Positions 16,499 to 27,383 of a stretch of 64,000 nt of DNA are shown one piece after another. Source of the DNA: Calditrichia bacterium (GTDB lineage Bacteria; Calditrichota; Calditrichia; Calditrichales; Calditrichaceae); NCBI GenBank assembly GCA_026983775.1, contig JALSTK010000109.1, positions 1 to 64,000 on the forward strand, written 5' to 3'. The notes beneath the pieces are model-generated. The model did not search any database, was not told where the DNA came from, and was given only the letters and a program-made list of their open reading frames with translations. A program made the position numbers and the translations under genes. Position 1 is the first letter of the stretch. The number at the start of each line of letters is the position of its first letter.

Positions 16499-19146
16499 TA
16501 ATTTTTAGACGTAGTATCTTTCTTCAGGGATTGCATAATGCGCTTGGCATTGCGATCACCGGGATGAATTTGCAGCCACTGCTCCAGGGCATCTACGGCC
16601 TTGGCACGCTGACCGCTCATCTGATAGGCATTCAGCAATAAGCTTAACACACGCGGATTAGCCGGATTAAGCTCGTATGATTTTTCCAATAAATCTGCGG
16701 CTGTTTTCGGCTGTCCTAACCTTAGCAGGTTTTCGCCGATCATGGGCAGATTTGCGTTTTCCCGGTCATTGGCCAGAATACTGTCTTTATAGGCCGGATC
16801 CGCAACCACCAGATAAGCATCCTTTATTCCGCTCAATTTCGGGTTCCAGGGAATAACTTGTGGGGAAATCTTTTTAGTCATCAAATCAACAAGCTCTTTC
16901 ACCTTGTCGTATTTCTTATTCAACATGTAATATTGAGCCAATTGAATAAATCCCGAACGATAGTTTTGCAAGAGACTAACAATCATACGATTAAAATAAA
17001 CACGGGGATTATTCAAATTACGATATTTGTACACATGGACCAGATTATTATACAGTTTATCTACGGATATTCTCCAGTTCTTATAGGGCACCAGTTTCAT
17101 AACCAGGCCATCCATACGCATATAATCGCGCAAACCGTTTAAAAGATTACTGTAAGGAATGGTTACGGCAAAATAGATGGGACGGCGCCAGCGGTTGGCA
17201 GCTATGATATTTAAAATCATCCAGTCCTGAGTGCGTAAATAGCTTCCTCTGTATGGAACATTAATAGTGGGCTTCACAAGGAATTTAATTTCCCTCGGTA
17301 TTTCCAATGATTTCGGAGCAAATTGTTTGATATATTCGGCTTGCTCCGCTTTAGCTGCTCTGAGGGGTACTTCTACCGAAACCTTCTGTGCTTTCCAGGG
17401 ACGAACACCTACCCGGTCGATTTCAATATCACTCATCCGCATGGGTACCCGCGGCTCCAAATCGCGGAGTTGCTTAATATACCAATCGGTGTTCAGAAGG
17501 CTCAGGTTTACAATCCGTACATCGGTGCGAACTCCGGCCACTTCCTGTAAATACCAGAGAGGGAAGGTATCGTTATCGCCATTGGTAAAAAGTACGGCAT
17601 TCGGTTCACACGACATGAGCATATTGTAAGAATAATCCCAGGCCACATAATTGCCGGAGCGGTTATGGGAATGAAAATTTTTAGCCAACATATTCCCGGG
17701 AATGGCCACCAGGAGAACTGCGAAAAGCGTATAGATTATAGCAGGTTTTAATTTTTCCGCCGATTTGAAAACATATTCTTTTAAAAGCTCCATTAATCCC
17801 GCAAACCCGAGACCGACCCAGATGGAATAGGCAAAAAAGCTGCCCACATAGCTATAATCCCGTTCGCGCGGTTGAGGGTCCGGTTGATTGAGATAGAGGA
17901 CGATGGCCAGGCCGGTCATAAAAAACAAAGCCAGCACGGCCAAAGCCCGTTTGGAGTCTCGCAAAAAGTGCCACAGCAATCCAATTAGACCCAAAATAAG
18001 AGGAAGCATTAAAAACTGCATAAAATCCACATTGGTTTCATCGGAAGACATGCCGGCGAATTGCCATAAAAAATAACGCACATACATATGCTCGATCTGG
18101 TAATCCCAGAAGAAATCCCAGGTGGAATCGTATTTCCGGGCATTTTCGGAGGTACGCCATACATCTTTACGATCGGTAATGGAATGTTCTCCGTATTGTT
18201 CACGCTCGATATATGCCATGAAATTCTTCACGTTTTCCGGATTGTTTTCATCGATTTTAGGATTCAGATTGGAGCGAATGTAGATGGTGGCGTAAGTGGA
18301 GTACCCTATGGTTATAAGCAGAATGGAAGCAAAAACCAAAATATAGGCACTTTTCTTATTGCTAATGGCCCACCAGGTTGCCCAGATAATAGCGATAAAA
18401 AACACCGTCAGACCGATCGCTCCGAATTTCAAAGCAATATAAGGCATGTATTTAACCATTCCCGGATAAACGGCCAGCATAATAACAGCCGTTACAGCGA
18501 CCAAAATCATAAATGATTTCGTATTAAAATCATATTTTTTATAGTAATAGATCATGGTGACAAAAGGCAGGGCCAGGACATTAAGTAAGTGCACCCCGAT
18601 GGCCAGGCCGATCAGATAGGCAATTATAAGCAGATACCGTTCATTGCCGGGTTTATCCGATTTTGTGGACCAGACCAGAATCAACCAGATAATCAAGGAG
18701 GTAAACAGCATGGAGGAAGCATACACTTCGGCTTCAGCGGCATTGAACCAGAAGCTATGGGTAAAGGCAAACGTTAAAGAGCCGAGGATACCGGAAAAAA
18801 TTGCGACCAACCAATCCGTTTTGGTTTCCAGCTTGCCCTTGTATTCGCGATAGAGATGGACAATGATCAAATAGAGCAGCGCTACCGTAATTGCGCTGGC
18901 CAGCACGGAAATCAGATTTACCCGAAAACCTATATCATGTACAATAGGTAATAAAGTAAATAAGCGTCCTACTAATAAAAAGAGCGGTGCGCCGGGAGGA
19001 TGAGGTACGGCCATCCGGTAACTGCAGGCAATAAATTCGCCGCAATCCCAGAAAGACAGAGTGGGGGCTACCGTGGCAAAATAAACAACCGTAGATAAAA
19101 CAAGAATCACTGCAAAGATAATTTTATTCAGCTTCTGCATATCCAT
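16498..19146 (-). CDS. DUF2723 GT-C-like membrane glycosyltransferase with C-terminal TPR
   Basis: An 882-residue protein. It begins with a membrane helix (8-26) and then the DUF2723 signature FWDCGEFIACSYRMAVPHPPGAPLF (30-54), where Asp and Glu of DCGEF are the expected GT-C catalytic or metal residues. More than ten hydrophobic segments follow up to about residue 490, then a soluble periplasmic part and, at about 790-870, TPR-like repeats (AADLLEKSYELNPANPRVLSLLLNAYQ). GT-C proteins transfer sugars from polyprenyl carriers in the periplasm, and relatives of DUF2723 are proposed to glycosylate proteins. The start ATG at 19146 is preceded by AAGGA at good spacing. It is the first gene of the operon that ends at Trm112. 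Confidence 0.85.
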   Translation of the reverse strand: MDMQKLNKIIFAVILVLSTVVYFATVAPTLSFWDCGEFIACSYRMAVPHPPGAPLFLLVGRLFTLLPIVHDIGFRVNLISVLASAITVALLYLIIVHLYREYKGKLETKTDWLVAIFSGILGSLTFAFTHSFWFNAAEAEVYASSMLFTSLIIWLILVWSTKSDKPGNERYLLIIAYLIGLAIGVHLLNVLALPFVTMIYYYKKYDFNTKSFMILVAVTAVIMLAVYPGMVKYMPYIALKFGAIGLTVFFIAIIWATWWAISNKKSAYILVFASILLITIGYSTYATIYIRSNLNPKIDENNPENVKNFMAYIEREQYGEHSITDRKDVWRTSENARKYDSTWDFFWDYQIEHMYVRYFLWQFAGMSSDETNVDFMQFLMLPLILGLIGLLWHFLRDSKRALAVLALFFMTGLAIVLYLNQPDPQPRERDYSYVGSFFAYSIWVGLGFAGLMELLKEYVFKSAEKLKPAIIYTLFAVLLVAIPGNMLAKNFHSHNRSGNYVAWDYSYNMLMSCEPNAVLFTNGDNDTFPLWYLQEVAGVRTDVRIVNLSLLNTDWYIKQLRDLEPRVPMRMSDIEIDRVGVRPWKAQKVSVEVPLRAAKAEQAEYIKQFAPKSLEIPREIKFLVKPTINVPYRGSYLRTQDWMILNIIAANRWRRPIYFAVTIPYSNLLNGLRDYMRMDGLVMKLVPYKNWRISVDKLYNNLVHVYKYRNLNNPRVYFNRMIVSLLQNYRSGFIQLAQYYMLNKKYDKVKELVDLMTKKISPQVIPWNPKLSGIKDAYLVVADPAYKDSILANDRENANLPMIGENLLRLGQPKTAADLLEKSYELNPANPRVLSLLLNAYQMSGQRAKAVDALEQWLQIHPGDRNAKRIMQSLKKDTTSKN

Positions 19147-19489
19147 GAGTCAAGTCCTTAATTACTAAATAAACAGTTTCTTTTCAGGCGGTTTCGGTTC
19201 ACAAATAAAGTTAAAATTAAAATTCTTAAATTTGTTCCCGGGCCTATTTTTTTAGAATCATGAAAAGTAAGGAAATTGATTATGAAGTGCAAGATGAAAT
19301 TTAGATCATATTGAAAAACATCCCTATTTCAAACAGGAATGCGCTCACCACCCGGATCTGTGTCCGGCCGCCACAAAGCCGGGCAGGCAAATGCTGCAGC
19401 AAAGATGGCATTCCCGTGCAAACTCCCCAAAAAATATCGCAGGGTATTTGGGGAATGGATCGGATATAATACTCAGACACGACAGGATC
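19147..19489 (-). other. Intergenic region between GT2 and DUF2723 genes
   Basis: The 343 bases carry no gene I can support. A short minus-strand open frame with a GTG start (about 19285-19465) has no ribosome binding site and no recognisable sequence. An imperfect hairpin (19425-19428 with 19450-19453 plus inner A-T pairs) lies after the GT2 stop but lacks a T run. I could not define the promoter of the DUF2723 operon, which must lie here. Confidence 0.5.
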
Positions 19490-20551
19490 CTATAGGTGCT
19501 TCCTGAACCGGTGCACGCATTGTTCCGGTTTTTTCTTGAGTAAAAAATGTTCGATTACAATGCTGTTACGGTACATATTGGCCATTATTTTTTTGTCCCC
19601 CACAACTCGTAATTTTTGGACTTCTTTTCTTTTTCGAAGAATCATTACCGGATGGATGGCAATATAGCCCAGGGCCCGCAACACGGCCCTGGCTCGTTTT
19701 CCACCCCATAAAAGCGTATCCGCTATTACGGTCACCATTTCCAGCAGGACTCGCAAAGGAAACAGCAGACATAACCATCTAAAAGAATAATTTTTTAACA
19801 TCATAATTAAATTATTACGGTGATTCAAATACATTTTACGTTGGTTATCGCTGCGTAAGGTGTATCCTGAATAATGGTAGATATGGGTTTTCGTTGTGAC
19901 TACATTACGAAATCCGGCCAATTGGGCCCGCCAGTTCAAATCGATTTCTTCCTGATGGGCAAAAAAGTCTTCATCGAGTAAACCGATTTTCTCCACAACT
20001 TGTTTTCTAAGCAGTAATGCACAACCCGATGTCCAGAATATATCCGGTTCGATTGTATCATATTGACCCCGATCCTTTTCGACCAGATCGAAAATACGGC
20101 CCCGGGCAAAAGGATAACCGAACAGGTCCATCTCACCGCCGGCCGCTCCGGAATAATCAAAATAATGATGATCCTGAATAGATAGAATTTTAGGTTGGAC
20201 CATGGCTATCCGGGAATCCGTTTGCAAAGCCGCAACCATCTCATGTAAAAAGTTTTCCGGCATCACCGTATCGTTGTTTAGCAGCAGCACATATTCAGTC
20301 CGTGTCAGATGAATGCCCTGATTGCAGGCACCGGCATAGCCCCGGTTCACCTCGTTCTGCACGATTTCCACTTGCGGATATTTCTCTTGCACCATCTTCT
20401 GGCTGCCGTCCCGGGAACCGTTATCTATCAGAATGGTACGGAAGGCCGAAAAGGTATTCCCATATAGTGATCGCAGACAATCATCTAAAATTTTAAGACC
20501 GTTGTAATGGGGAATAATAACCGTTACCAGCGGCGTGAGTGTTCCTTCCAT
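19490..20551 (-). CDS. GT2-family glycosyltransferase (rhamnosyltransferase-like)
   Basis: A 353-residue protein with an N-terminal GT-A domain: VTVIIPHYNGLKILDDCLRSL (9-29), ILIDNGSRDGS (40-50), NRGYAGACNQGI and LLLNNDTVMPENFL, and later WTSGCALLLRKQVVEKIGLLDEDFFAHQEEIDLNWRAQLAG, the acceptor-side pattern of GlcNAc- and rhamnosyltransferases of polysaccharide synthesis. The C-terminal 80 residues are hydrophobic then basic (RKRKEVQK), suggesting membrane association. The sugar and acceptor cannot be told. It begins 21 bases after the recG stop and ends the lysS-lol-recG transcription unit. Confidence 0.85.
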   Translation of the reverse strand: MEGTLTPLVTVIIPHYNGLKILDDCLRSLYGNTFSAFRTILIDNGSRDGSQKMVQEKYPQVEIVQNEVNRGYAGACNQGIHLTRTEYVLLLNNDTVMPENFLHEMVAALQTDSRIAMVQPKILSIQDHHYFDYSGAAGGEMDLFGYPFARGRIFDLVEKDRGQYDTIEPDIFWTSGCALLLRKQVVEKIGLLDEDFFAHQEEIDLNWRAQLAGFRNVVTTKTHIYHYSGYTLRSDNQRKMYLNHRNNLIMMLKNYSFRWLCLLFPLRVLLEMVTVIADTLLWGGKRARAVLRALGYIAIHPVMILRKRKEVQKLRVVGDKKIMANMYRNSIVIEHFLLKKKPEQCVHRFRKHL

Positions 20552-20572
20552 TGAGCAAACATTTCCTTTTCT

Positions 20573-22669
20573 TTAGCTGATAGTGAACAATTGCAGCCGA
20601 TCCGCCAAATGGGTGCGCAGATAGGCATTTAACGCTTTATTCTCCGGTTTACGTAAAAAAGCATCCTCGCCGACTAAATGGTATGCATCGCTGCGGGCGT
20701 CTTCCAGAATGGGTCGGTCGGTTATGGGGTTAGCCAGTTTAAAATCGGGCATCCCGCTCTGTTTCGTGCCGAAAAAATCACCCCAGCCGCGAAGTTCCAG
20801 ATCCCGTTCGGCAATTAAAAATCCATCCTGGGTTTCGGTCATAATCTTAATACGCTGTTGAGCTATTTCTCCAATGTTATAGGGAGTCTTCAGGACGCAA
20901 TAAGATTTATGCTCTCCCCGGCCTACTCTGCCCCGTAATTGATGGAGCTGGGACAGACCGAAGCGTTCGGCATGTTCAATGACCATAATCGTGGCATTGG
21001 GCACATCCACTCCAACTTCAATGACCGTGGTGGACACTAAAATATGGATTCTATTTTTTACGAACAATTGCATAATTCTGTCTTTTTCGGCTGCTTTCAA
21101 CCGTCCGTGCAGCAAACCGACTTTAAAATCCTTAAAAGGGCCTTTTGATAAAAATTCAAAGCCTTCCGTGGCGGCCTTCAGATCGAGCTTTTCACTTTCC
21201 TCAACCAGGGGATATACAATATAGGCCTGCCGTCCCTTAAGAATGTTTTCCATAATAAATTTGTATATTTCCGCTGCTTTATTATCGAAGCGCCAAACCG
21301 TGGTAACAGGCTGACGGTTGGCGGGCATTTCATCAAGAACCGATACATCCAGACTGCCGTATACGGTTAGAGCCAGAGTTCTGGGGATGGGTGTGGCGGT
21401 CATAACCAGAACATCCGCATACAACCCTTTTTCGATCAGTTTGCCCCGCTGCATCACACCAAATCGATGTTGTTCGTCGATCACGATCAGGCCCAGATTT
21501 TTAAAACCGACCGCATCCTGAATTAAGGCGTGCGTACCGATTACAATATGAGGCTGAGCACTATTCAATTCCTCTTTAAGTTGTTTGCGTATTGCCGATT
21601 TCGTACTTCCCGTCAGCAAACTAAGGGGCACCTTCAACGGTTTAAGTAATTTGCTAATATTGATAAAATGCTGCTCAGCCAGAATTTCGGTCGGCACCAT
21701 TAAAGCGGCCTGTTTTCCGTTGTCGACTGCTATTAACATGGCCATCACGGCCACCAGGGTTTTACCCGATCCCACATCCCCTTGCAACAAACGGTTCATG
21801 GGCGCCGCAGATCGCATATCCTGGCGGATTTCATGCATGACCTTTTTTTGGGCCCGGGTTAAATCAAAGGGAAGACTTTTGTACAAAGCATTCAAACGGC
21901 TACTCTTTTCGGTAAAGGCGATGCCTATCGGTTTCTCTTTTCTATGGCGATGCTGCAAAGCCAGCATGAGTTGCGGGAAAAAGAACTCCTCATATTTCAG
22001 GCGATACAGAGCCTTTTCCAATAACTCATTTTCCCGGGGCAAATGGATTTGACGGAAAGCTTCCTGGCGCGGAAGGAAATGATGGCGGCTAAAAAGCTGT
22101 TCATTGAAAATCTCCTGGGGCAGAATATCGGGTTTCTCAAGCAAACCGGAAAAAATGCGCCGAAAAGTATAGGAATTTAAACCGACTTTTTTAAAAGCAT
22201 CATTCCCGGGATACAGAGGTAAAATTTTTCCGGTATGCAGCAGTTTGGAAATATCACCTTCTCCCAGACGGTCGAAATCCGGATGCTGCATTTGAAATCC
22301 GCGGTAGAAATGCACTTTGCCGGAAAGGGAAATCCACTCGCCCACTTTAAACAATTTCTTAAAATAATTGGCCGAATTAAACCAGACCGCTTCCATGATA
22401 CCCGTTTCATCGCTGATGACTATATAAAAAATCGGACGACGAAAGCGGCGCACTCCGGTAGCCTCGATCTTACCGATAACCGTTACTTCCTGATCCGGCT
22501 GTAATTGATCGAGAGGGATTATTTTGCTTCGATCTATGTAACGTCTGGGATAGAAATTCAGAAGATCGAAAAGAGAATGAATCCCGAACTGAGCAAGGAC
22601 CTCTGCCCGTTTGGGGCCGATACCTTTGATGTATTGTAATTCCGAAGGGGCTTTTGACTGTTCAGGCAT
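20573..22669 (-). CDS. recG: ATP-dependent DNA helicase RecG
   Basis: A 698-residue superfamily 2 helicase of typical RecG length. It has an N-terminal wedge with helix-hairpin-helix-like LQYIKGIGPKRAEVLAQFGIHSLFDLLNFYPRRYIDRS. The OB fold follows, then Walker A GDVGSGKT at about 297-304, the Walker B variant DEQH in VIDEQHRFGVMQR, and motif VI GRVGRGEHKSYC. RecG reverses stalled replication forks and branches Holliday junctions. The GT2 gene follows and lolD precedes; this mixture is genomic packing rather than a pathway. The identity is firm. Confidence 0.97.
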   Translation of the reverse strand: MPEQSKAPSELQYIKGIGPKRAEVLAQFGIHSLFDLLNFYPRRYIDRSKIIPLDQLQPDQEVTVIGKIEATGVRRFRRPIFYIVISDETGIMEAVWFNSANYFKKLFKVGEWISLSGKVHFYRGFQMQHPDFDRLGEGDISKLLHTGKILPLYPGNDAFKKVGLNSYTFRRIFSGLLEKPDILPQEIFNEQLFSRHHFLPRQEAFRQIHLPRENELLEKALYRLKYEEFFFPQLMLALQHRHRKEKPIGIAFTEKSSRLNALYKSLPFDLTRAQKKVMHEIRQDMRSAAPMNRLLQGDVGSGKTLVAVMAMLIAVDNGKQAALMVPTEILAEQHFINISKLLKPLKVPLSLLTGSTKSAIRKQLKEELNSAQPHIVIGTHALIQDAVGFKNLGLIVIDEQHRFGVMQRGKLIEKGLYADVLVMTATPIPRTLALTVYGSLDVSVLDEMPANRQPVTTVWRFDNKAAEIYKFIMENILKGRQAYIVYPLVEESEKLDLKAATEGFEFLSKGPFKDFKVGLLHGRLKAAEKDRIMQLFVKNRIHILVSTTVIEVGVDVPNATIMVIEHAERFGLSQLHQLRGRVGRGEHKSYCVLKTPYNIGEIAQQRIKIMTETQDGFLIAERDLELRGWGDFFGTKQSGMPDFKLANPITDRPILEDARSDAYHLVGEDAFLRKPENKALNAYLRTHLADRLQLFTIS

Positions 22670-22720
22670 CTTCTGTTATTCGGATTGAGTGCAAGAGTTT
22701 TAAATTACAACATCACTTAT

Positions 22721-23416
22721 TCATGCTTTTTTGACTATTTCCCGGGCAACCCGCCCGTCTTCCAGTAAAATGACCCGTTTGGCCGCGTCGTCCATATCCT
22801 GAGAATGAGTTACTATAACCAGAGTCTGTTTTAATTTTCGGTTCAGGCTCAGCAATAAATGGTATAGCATTTCAGAGTTTTTAGTATCCAGATTCCCGGT
22901 GGGCTCGTCGGCCAGGAGCAAATCGGGTTGATTGACCAACGCCCGGGCTACTGCCACCCGTTGCTGCTCACCGCCGGACAGTTCATTCGGTTTATGCTCC
23001 AGGCGGTGTTCCAGTCCCACCTCGTTGAGAATATATCGGGCATATTCTTCTTTTTGTTTGGAAAAAGGTTCATGCATAACGGACGGTAACAACACATTTT
23101 CGAAGGCGGTAAATTCGGGAAGAAGATGGTGGAATTGAAACACAAACCCGATATGTCGATTACGGAAACGGGCCAGATGGTCATTTTTCAATTGGTTCAG
23201 ATTCTGGCTCTTAATCCAGACCTCACCGGAGGTAGGCAAATCCAATCCGCCCATGACATGAAGCAAGGTGCTTTTCCCCACTCCCGAAGGACCACGGATT
23301 ACCACCACTTCCCCGGCTTCAAATTCCAGACTAATACCTCTCAGCACCTCAACTTGTGTGGGTTCGCTGCTATAGGTCTTATAGATATCATTTATCTTGA
23401 CAATCGGTTGCGCCAT
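22721..23416 (-). CDS. lolD: Lipoprotein-releasing ABC transporter ATP-binding protein
   Basis: A 231-residue ATPase with Walker A GPSGVGKST (42-50), LSGGEQQRVAVARAL signature and Walker B LLLADEPTGNLD. The layout and length match LolD, which drives release of mature lipoproteins from the inner membrane to the chaperone LolA. Its permease gene lies immediately upstream (23456-24697). The general MacB/LolD/FtsE group is hard to split by sequence alone, but the LolC/E-type permease next door supports LolD. Likely lipoprotein clients in this window are the DUF4837 protein and the FnIII lipoprotein. Confidence 0.92.
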   Translation of the reverse strand: MAQPIVKINDIYKTYSSEPTQVEVLRGISLEFEAGEVVVIRGPSGVGKSTLLHVMGGLDLPTSGEVWIKSQNLNQLKNDHLARFRNRHIGFVFQFHHLLPEFTAFENVLLPSVMHEPFSKQKEEYARYILNEVGLEHRLEHKPNELSGGEQQRVAVARALVNQPDLLLADEPTGNLDTKNSEMLYHLLLSLNRKLKQTLVIVTHSQDMDDAAKRVILLEDGRVAREIVKKA

Positions 23417-23455
23417 TATTCATTCCGCTTTGTAATTTGATTCGTAACTGCTCTG

Positions 23456-24697
23456 TTATTCATAACGGATTGCTTCCACGGGCACTAATTTTGAAGCACG
23501 GTAGGCCGGATACAAGGCGGCCAGCAAGCTAAGTAAAATGGAGACCGATGCTATGGAAATAAAATCCGTCCAGTGCGTTACCATGGGCAATGAGCTAATT
23601 AAATAGACGTCGCCCGGAAGTTTAATAATCTGATAATGAATTTGTAGAAAAGCGGCCCCATAGCCGATCAGAGTACCGAGAAAAGTACCGATTACTCCGA
23701 CCAATAATCCTTCGTACAGGAAGATTTTCAGCACGCTTTTCGAGGAAGCACCCATGGATTTTAGGATGCCGATTTCCCTTGTTTTTTCCATGACCACCAT
23801 AATCAATGAGCTGATAATATTAAAAGCGGCCACCATAATAATCAAACTCAGAATGATAAAAGAACCCCATTTTTCAATTTCCATCCAACTGTACAGAGAG
23901 CGGTTAAGCTGGAACCAGGTTTCGGCGAGATAAGGGTAGCCCAGCTCATCTTCCAGAGTAGCGGCAACCTGGCGGGCATTGGTATAATCATCCAGTTTGA
24001 GCTCGATCCAGGTTACGGCCCCCGGAGGCAGACCGAATAATTTTCTGGCTTCTTTCAAAGAAATATAGGAGAGGGTTTTATCGTATTCATAATAACCGAT
24101 TTCCACCAGCCCAGCCACATAAAAGCGCTGGATGCGGGGCTGGGAAAAAATGCCTCCCTTTTTGGGCATGGTCCACAGCGTAACCACATCACCGATATGG
24201 GTCGAACGGATGGCATCGGCCAGATAGCGCCCCAGAACAATACCGGGTAATCGTTTTCCGCCGATTTCCTTTTCGGAAAAATCCAGGCTGCCCAACACCA
24301 TTTTATCCCCTATATCGGTTACTTTTACCGCCATCCGGGGATCGATCGCCTTAATGATGGTGGCATATTGATTATCCTGCCCGGAAATCATGCCCTTATC
24401 GACAATAGTCGGAGAAACGGCTTTCACATGCTTTACCTTGCGGGCCAGGGTCATCACGGAGTCGGTACGGGTGATGGGCTCTACATAATACTTACGCAGA
24501 CGAACATGGGCATCGGCTCCCAGCAACCGCGACCGTACTTCCTGCTCAAATCCGTTCATCACCGAAAGAACGAGGATCAGAGCGGTCACTCCGATGGTGA
24601 CACCTGCGATCGAAACATAGGTAATGATAGAAATAAAGCCGGTTCGTCGTTTGGCCTTGAAGTAACGCTTGGCAATAAAAAATTCGAATGATTTCAT
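23456..24697 (-). CDS. lolC: Lipoprotein-releasing ABC transporter permease (LolC/LolE type)
   Basis: A 413-residue protein starting [64 protein letters not shown]. This is the LolC/E signature with a first membrane helix at about 22-45, a large periplasmic MacB-like domain (50-270), and three more helices in the last 150 residues ([41 protein letters not shown]). A single permease is seen, so the complex may be a homodimer as in organisms with one LolF-like subunit; no second permease is in the window. Its ATG overlaps the lysS stop as ATGA. Confidence 0.9.
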   Translation of the reverse strand: MKSFEFFIAKRYFKAKRRTGFISIITYVSIAGVTIGVTALILVLSVMNGFEQEVRSRLLGADAHVRLRKYYVEPITRTDSVMTLARKVKHVKAVSPTIVDKGMISGQDNQYATIIKAIDPRMAVKVTDIGDKMVLGSLDFSEKEIGGKRLPGIVLGRYLADAIRSTHIGDVVTLWTMPKKGGIFSQPRIQRFYVAGLVEIGYYEYDKTLSYISLKEARKLFGLPPGAVTWIELKLDDYTNARQVAATLEDELGYPYLAETWFQLNRSLYSWMEIEKWGSFIILSLIIMVAAFNIISSLIMVVMEKTREIGILKSMGASSKSVLKIFLYEGLLVGVIGTFLGTLIGYGAAFLQIHYQIIKLPGDVYLISSLPMVTHWTDFISIASVSILLSLLAALYPAYRASKLVPVEAIRYE

Positions 24698-26187
24698 TTA
24701 TTTTCCGGCCTCATCTGCGGGAAAAGAATCACATCCCTGATACTGGGCTGATTGGTTAATAGCATGACCATGCGATCGATACCGATGCCTAATCCGGCGG
24801 TAGGCGGCATACCGATTTCCAAAGCACGCAGAAAATCCTCATCCATTTCCTGGGCTTCCAGATCACCGCGGGCTTTTAATTTCATCTGTTCTTCAAAGCG
24901 GGCCCGTTGATCGAGAGGATCGTTCAGCTCACTAAAGGCATTGGCTACTTCTTTCCCGGCGATAATCGGCTCGAAGCGTTCCACAACGCGGGGATTTTCA
25001 CGGTGCTTTTTTGCCAGAGGAGACATTTCCAGCGGATAATCGATAATGAAGGTCGGCTGAATCAATTTCGGCTCTACCAATTCTCCAAAAATTTCATCGA
25101 TTATTTTTCCTCTGCCCATCTCCGGTTCCAGCTCTACATGTAATTTGCCCGCTACTTTTCGCAGAGCCTTCTCATCCATGTCCGTTAAGTCCTGACCGGT
25201 AAATTCCTGAATGGCATCGAACATAGTCAGACGTTTCCAGGGAGGCGCTAAATCTATTTCATAGGTTCCCACGGTTATTTTACTGGTCCCCAATACCCGC
25301 TGAGCAACATGATTGAAAATCCGTTCCACGAATTCCATCATCCACTTATAATCCTTGTAAGCCACATAAAGTTCCATCATGGTAAATTCAGGATTGTGAA
25401 AACGGTCCATTCCTTCATTGCGAAAATCTTTGGCGAATTCATAAACCCGGTCGAACCCACCCACAATCAGACGCTTCAGATAAAGTTCATTGGCAATGCG
25501 TAAATAAAAATCCCTGTCCAGAGCATTATGATGGGTCACAAAGGGTCTGGCCGCAGCTCCACCGTAAATAGGCTGCATGATCGGTGTTTCCACTTCTAAG
25601 AAACCCTGCTGATTTAAGAAATCCCGCATGGTACTGATGATTTGCGACCGTTTGATAAAAACCTCTTTCACTTCCGGATTGACCACCAAATCCACGTAGC
25701 GCTGCCGATAACGCATCTCCTTGTCCGCAAACTGATCGTAGACTATCTTCTGCCCGTCTTCTTCCTTTTCTTTTACAATGGGCAGGGGACGGATCGACTT
25801 GGATAGTAATCGGATCTCTTTGGCAAAGACGGTGATCTCTCCGGTACGGGTTTTGAAGACCTGACCATGAATCCCGATATGATCGCCAATGTCTAAAATT
25901 TTGAATAATTCAAACCCCTGATCACCGATTTCATTCTTCCTGATATAGGCCTGAATACGGCCCTGTTCATCCTGGATATGACAAAAAGCCGCTTTACCCA
26001 TCAAACGAACCGACATCATGCGTCCGGCGATGGAGACCTCTTTTTCCTCCAAATCTTCAAAATGATCTTTAATATCCCGGGATTTATGGGATTGATCGAA
26101 TTCATAAGGATAGGGATTAATACCCATCTCCCGAATCTTATCTAATTTTTCTTTACGAATTTGTATAAGCTGATTAAAATCTTCCAA
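24694..26187 (-). CDS. lysS: Lysyl-tRNA synthetase (class II)
   Basis: A 497-residue enzyme with an N-terminal OB-fold anticodon-binding domain (about 55-165) and a class II catalytic core. Motif 2 is [20 protein letters not shown] and motif 3 is [13 protein letters not shown] at the C-terminus. It charges tRNA-Lys. The start is a TTG at 26187, chosen because AAAGGAG stands 6 bases upstream and no ATG is nearby. prfB lies 90 bases upstream; prfB-lysS is also adjacent in Escherichia coli. The stop overlaps the lolC start. Confidence 0.97.
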   Translation of the reverse strand: MEDFNQLIQIRKEKLDKIREMGINPYPYEFDQSHKSRDIKDHFEDLEEKEVSIAGRMMSVRLMGKAAFCHIQDEQGRIQAYIRKNEIGDQGFELFKILDIGDHIGIHGQVFKTRTGEITVFAKEIRLLSKSIRPLPIVKEKEEDGQKIVYDQFADKEMRYRQRYVDLVVNPEVKEVFIKRSQIISTMRDFLNQQGFLEVETPIMQPIYGGAAARPFVTHHNALDRDFYLRIANELYLKRLIVGGFDRVYEFAKDFRNEGMDRFHNPEFTMMELYVAYKDYKWMMEFVERIFNHVAQRVLGTSKITVGTYEIDLAPPWKRLTMFDAIQEFTGQDLTDMDEKALRKVAGKLHVELEPEMGRGKIIDEIFGELVEPKLIQPTFIIDYPLEMSPLAKKHRENPRVVERFEPIIAGKEVANAFSELNDPLDQRARFEEQMKLKARGDLEAQEMDEDFLRALEIGMPPTAGLGIGIDRMVMLLTNQPSIRDVILFPQMRPENK

Positions 26188-26277
26188 TGAGCGCTCCTTT
26201 AACTTTGTAAAAATGGATCCTGTCCCTTACCGGAAAGCACGGAAAATGATTCAACGCTACATTCCAGGAGATAGCGG

Positions 26278-27379
26278 TTAATTCCCTCCGAATTGAGACA
26301 AATAGGATTCGATAAACTGTATCAAGTCGCCATCCATTACCTGCTGAATATTGCTTGTTTCCACATTGGTGCGATGGTCCTTAACCATATTGTAGGGATG
26401 AAACACGTAAGATCGTATCTGGCTGCCCCAGGCAATATCCTGTTTTTCGTTTTCATATTCTTTTTTCCTGGCCTGCTGTTCTTCCAGTTTTTGTTGATAC
26501 AAACGGGAAGCGAGTATTTTCAAGGCATTGGCTTTATTTTTGTGCTGAGATCGTTCGTTCTGGCAGGAAACCACAGTTCCTGTGGGAAGATGGGTAATGC
26601 GAATCGCCGAATCGGTTTTATTCACATGCTGTCCCCCTGCCCCGCTGGCCCGAAAAGTGTCGATGCGCAAATCAGCGGGATTCATATCGATCTCAATCGT
26701 ATCGTCAATTTCCGGCAGCACAAAGACCGAAGCGAAGGAGGTATGGCGGCGGCTGTTGGAATCAAAGGGAGAGATACGTACCAGACGATGCACACCGTTT
26801 TCCGCTTTGAGATAGCCATAGGCATAGGGTCCCGTTACTTCGATGGTCACACTTTTGATTCCGGCTTCATCACCGGACTGCAAGTCCATAATATTCGTTT
26901 TAAAGCCCCGCAGTTCCGCAAAACGCAGATACATGCGCATCAACATTTCGGCCCAATCCTGGCTTTCGGTTCCACCGGCCCCGGGATGTATCGTCAGTAT
27001 GGCATTTTTACGATCATCTTTACCGCCCAGCATACGCCTGAATTCCAGGTCCGAAATTTTTTTATCAACAATTTGTAGTTGCTTTTGATAATCGGCGGCA
27101 ATCTCAGGATCGGCATCTTCTTGCTGAAACTCGGCTAAAATCTGCAAGTCATCCAGTTGAGCCTTACATTCGTTCCAGGCTTCGATCCAATCTTTACGGC
27201 TATTGATTTCTTTCAGAATGCCCTGTGCTTTTTCATTGTCCAGCCAAAAATCATCGACCAAGGTCTTCTTTTCAAGTTCTTTTACTTCCTCTTCTTTAGA
27301 ATCCAGGTCAAAGATAACTCCGAAGTTTCCTTAACCGTTGCTGAAAATCCTTTATAGCAGCATTTACCTGAGTTTCCAT
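26278..27379 (-). CDS. prfB: Peptide chain release factor 2 with programmed +1 frameshift
   Basis: The gene begins at the ATG at 27379 and reads 23 codons to CTT (27311-27313) followed by an in-frame TGA (27308-27310). Skipping one base continues the frame at GAC (27307-27309) to the stop at 26278. The site is TAT CTT TGA C with a GGAG sequence 3 bases upstream as an internal Shine-Dalgarno, the classic autoregulatory arrangement. The product is 366 residues, the normal RF2 length. The SPF anticodon-like motif is at about 203-205 and the catalytic GGQ at about 248-250. RF2 ends translation at TGA and TAA, and low RF2 raises its own frameshifting. The start is 4 bases from the stop of the SpoIID gene. 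Confidence 0.96.
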
Positions 27380-27383
27380 CTGC

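Noticed and set aside
19424-19454. Hairpin with CCCC/GGGG ends after the GT2 gene, as a terminator
   Set aside because: The stem is imperfect and no T run follows.
19285-19465. Short minus-strand frame with GTG start as a gene
   Set aside because: No ribosome binding site, no recognisable motif and rare start.
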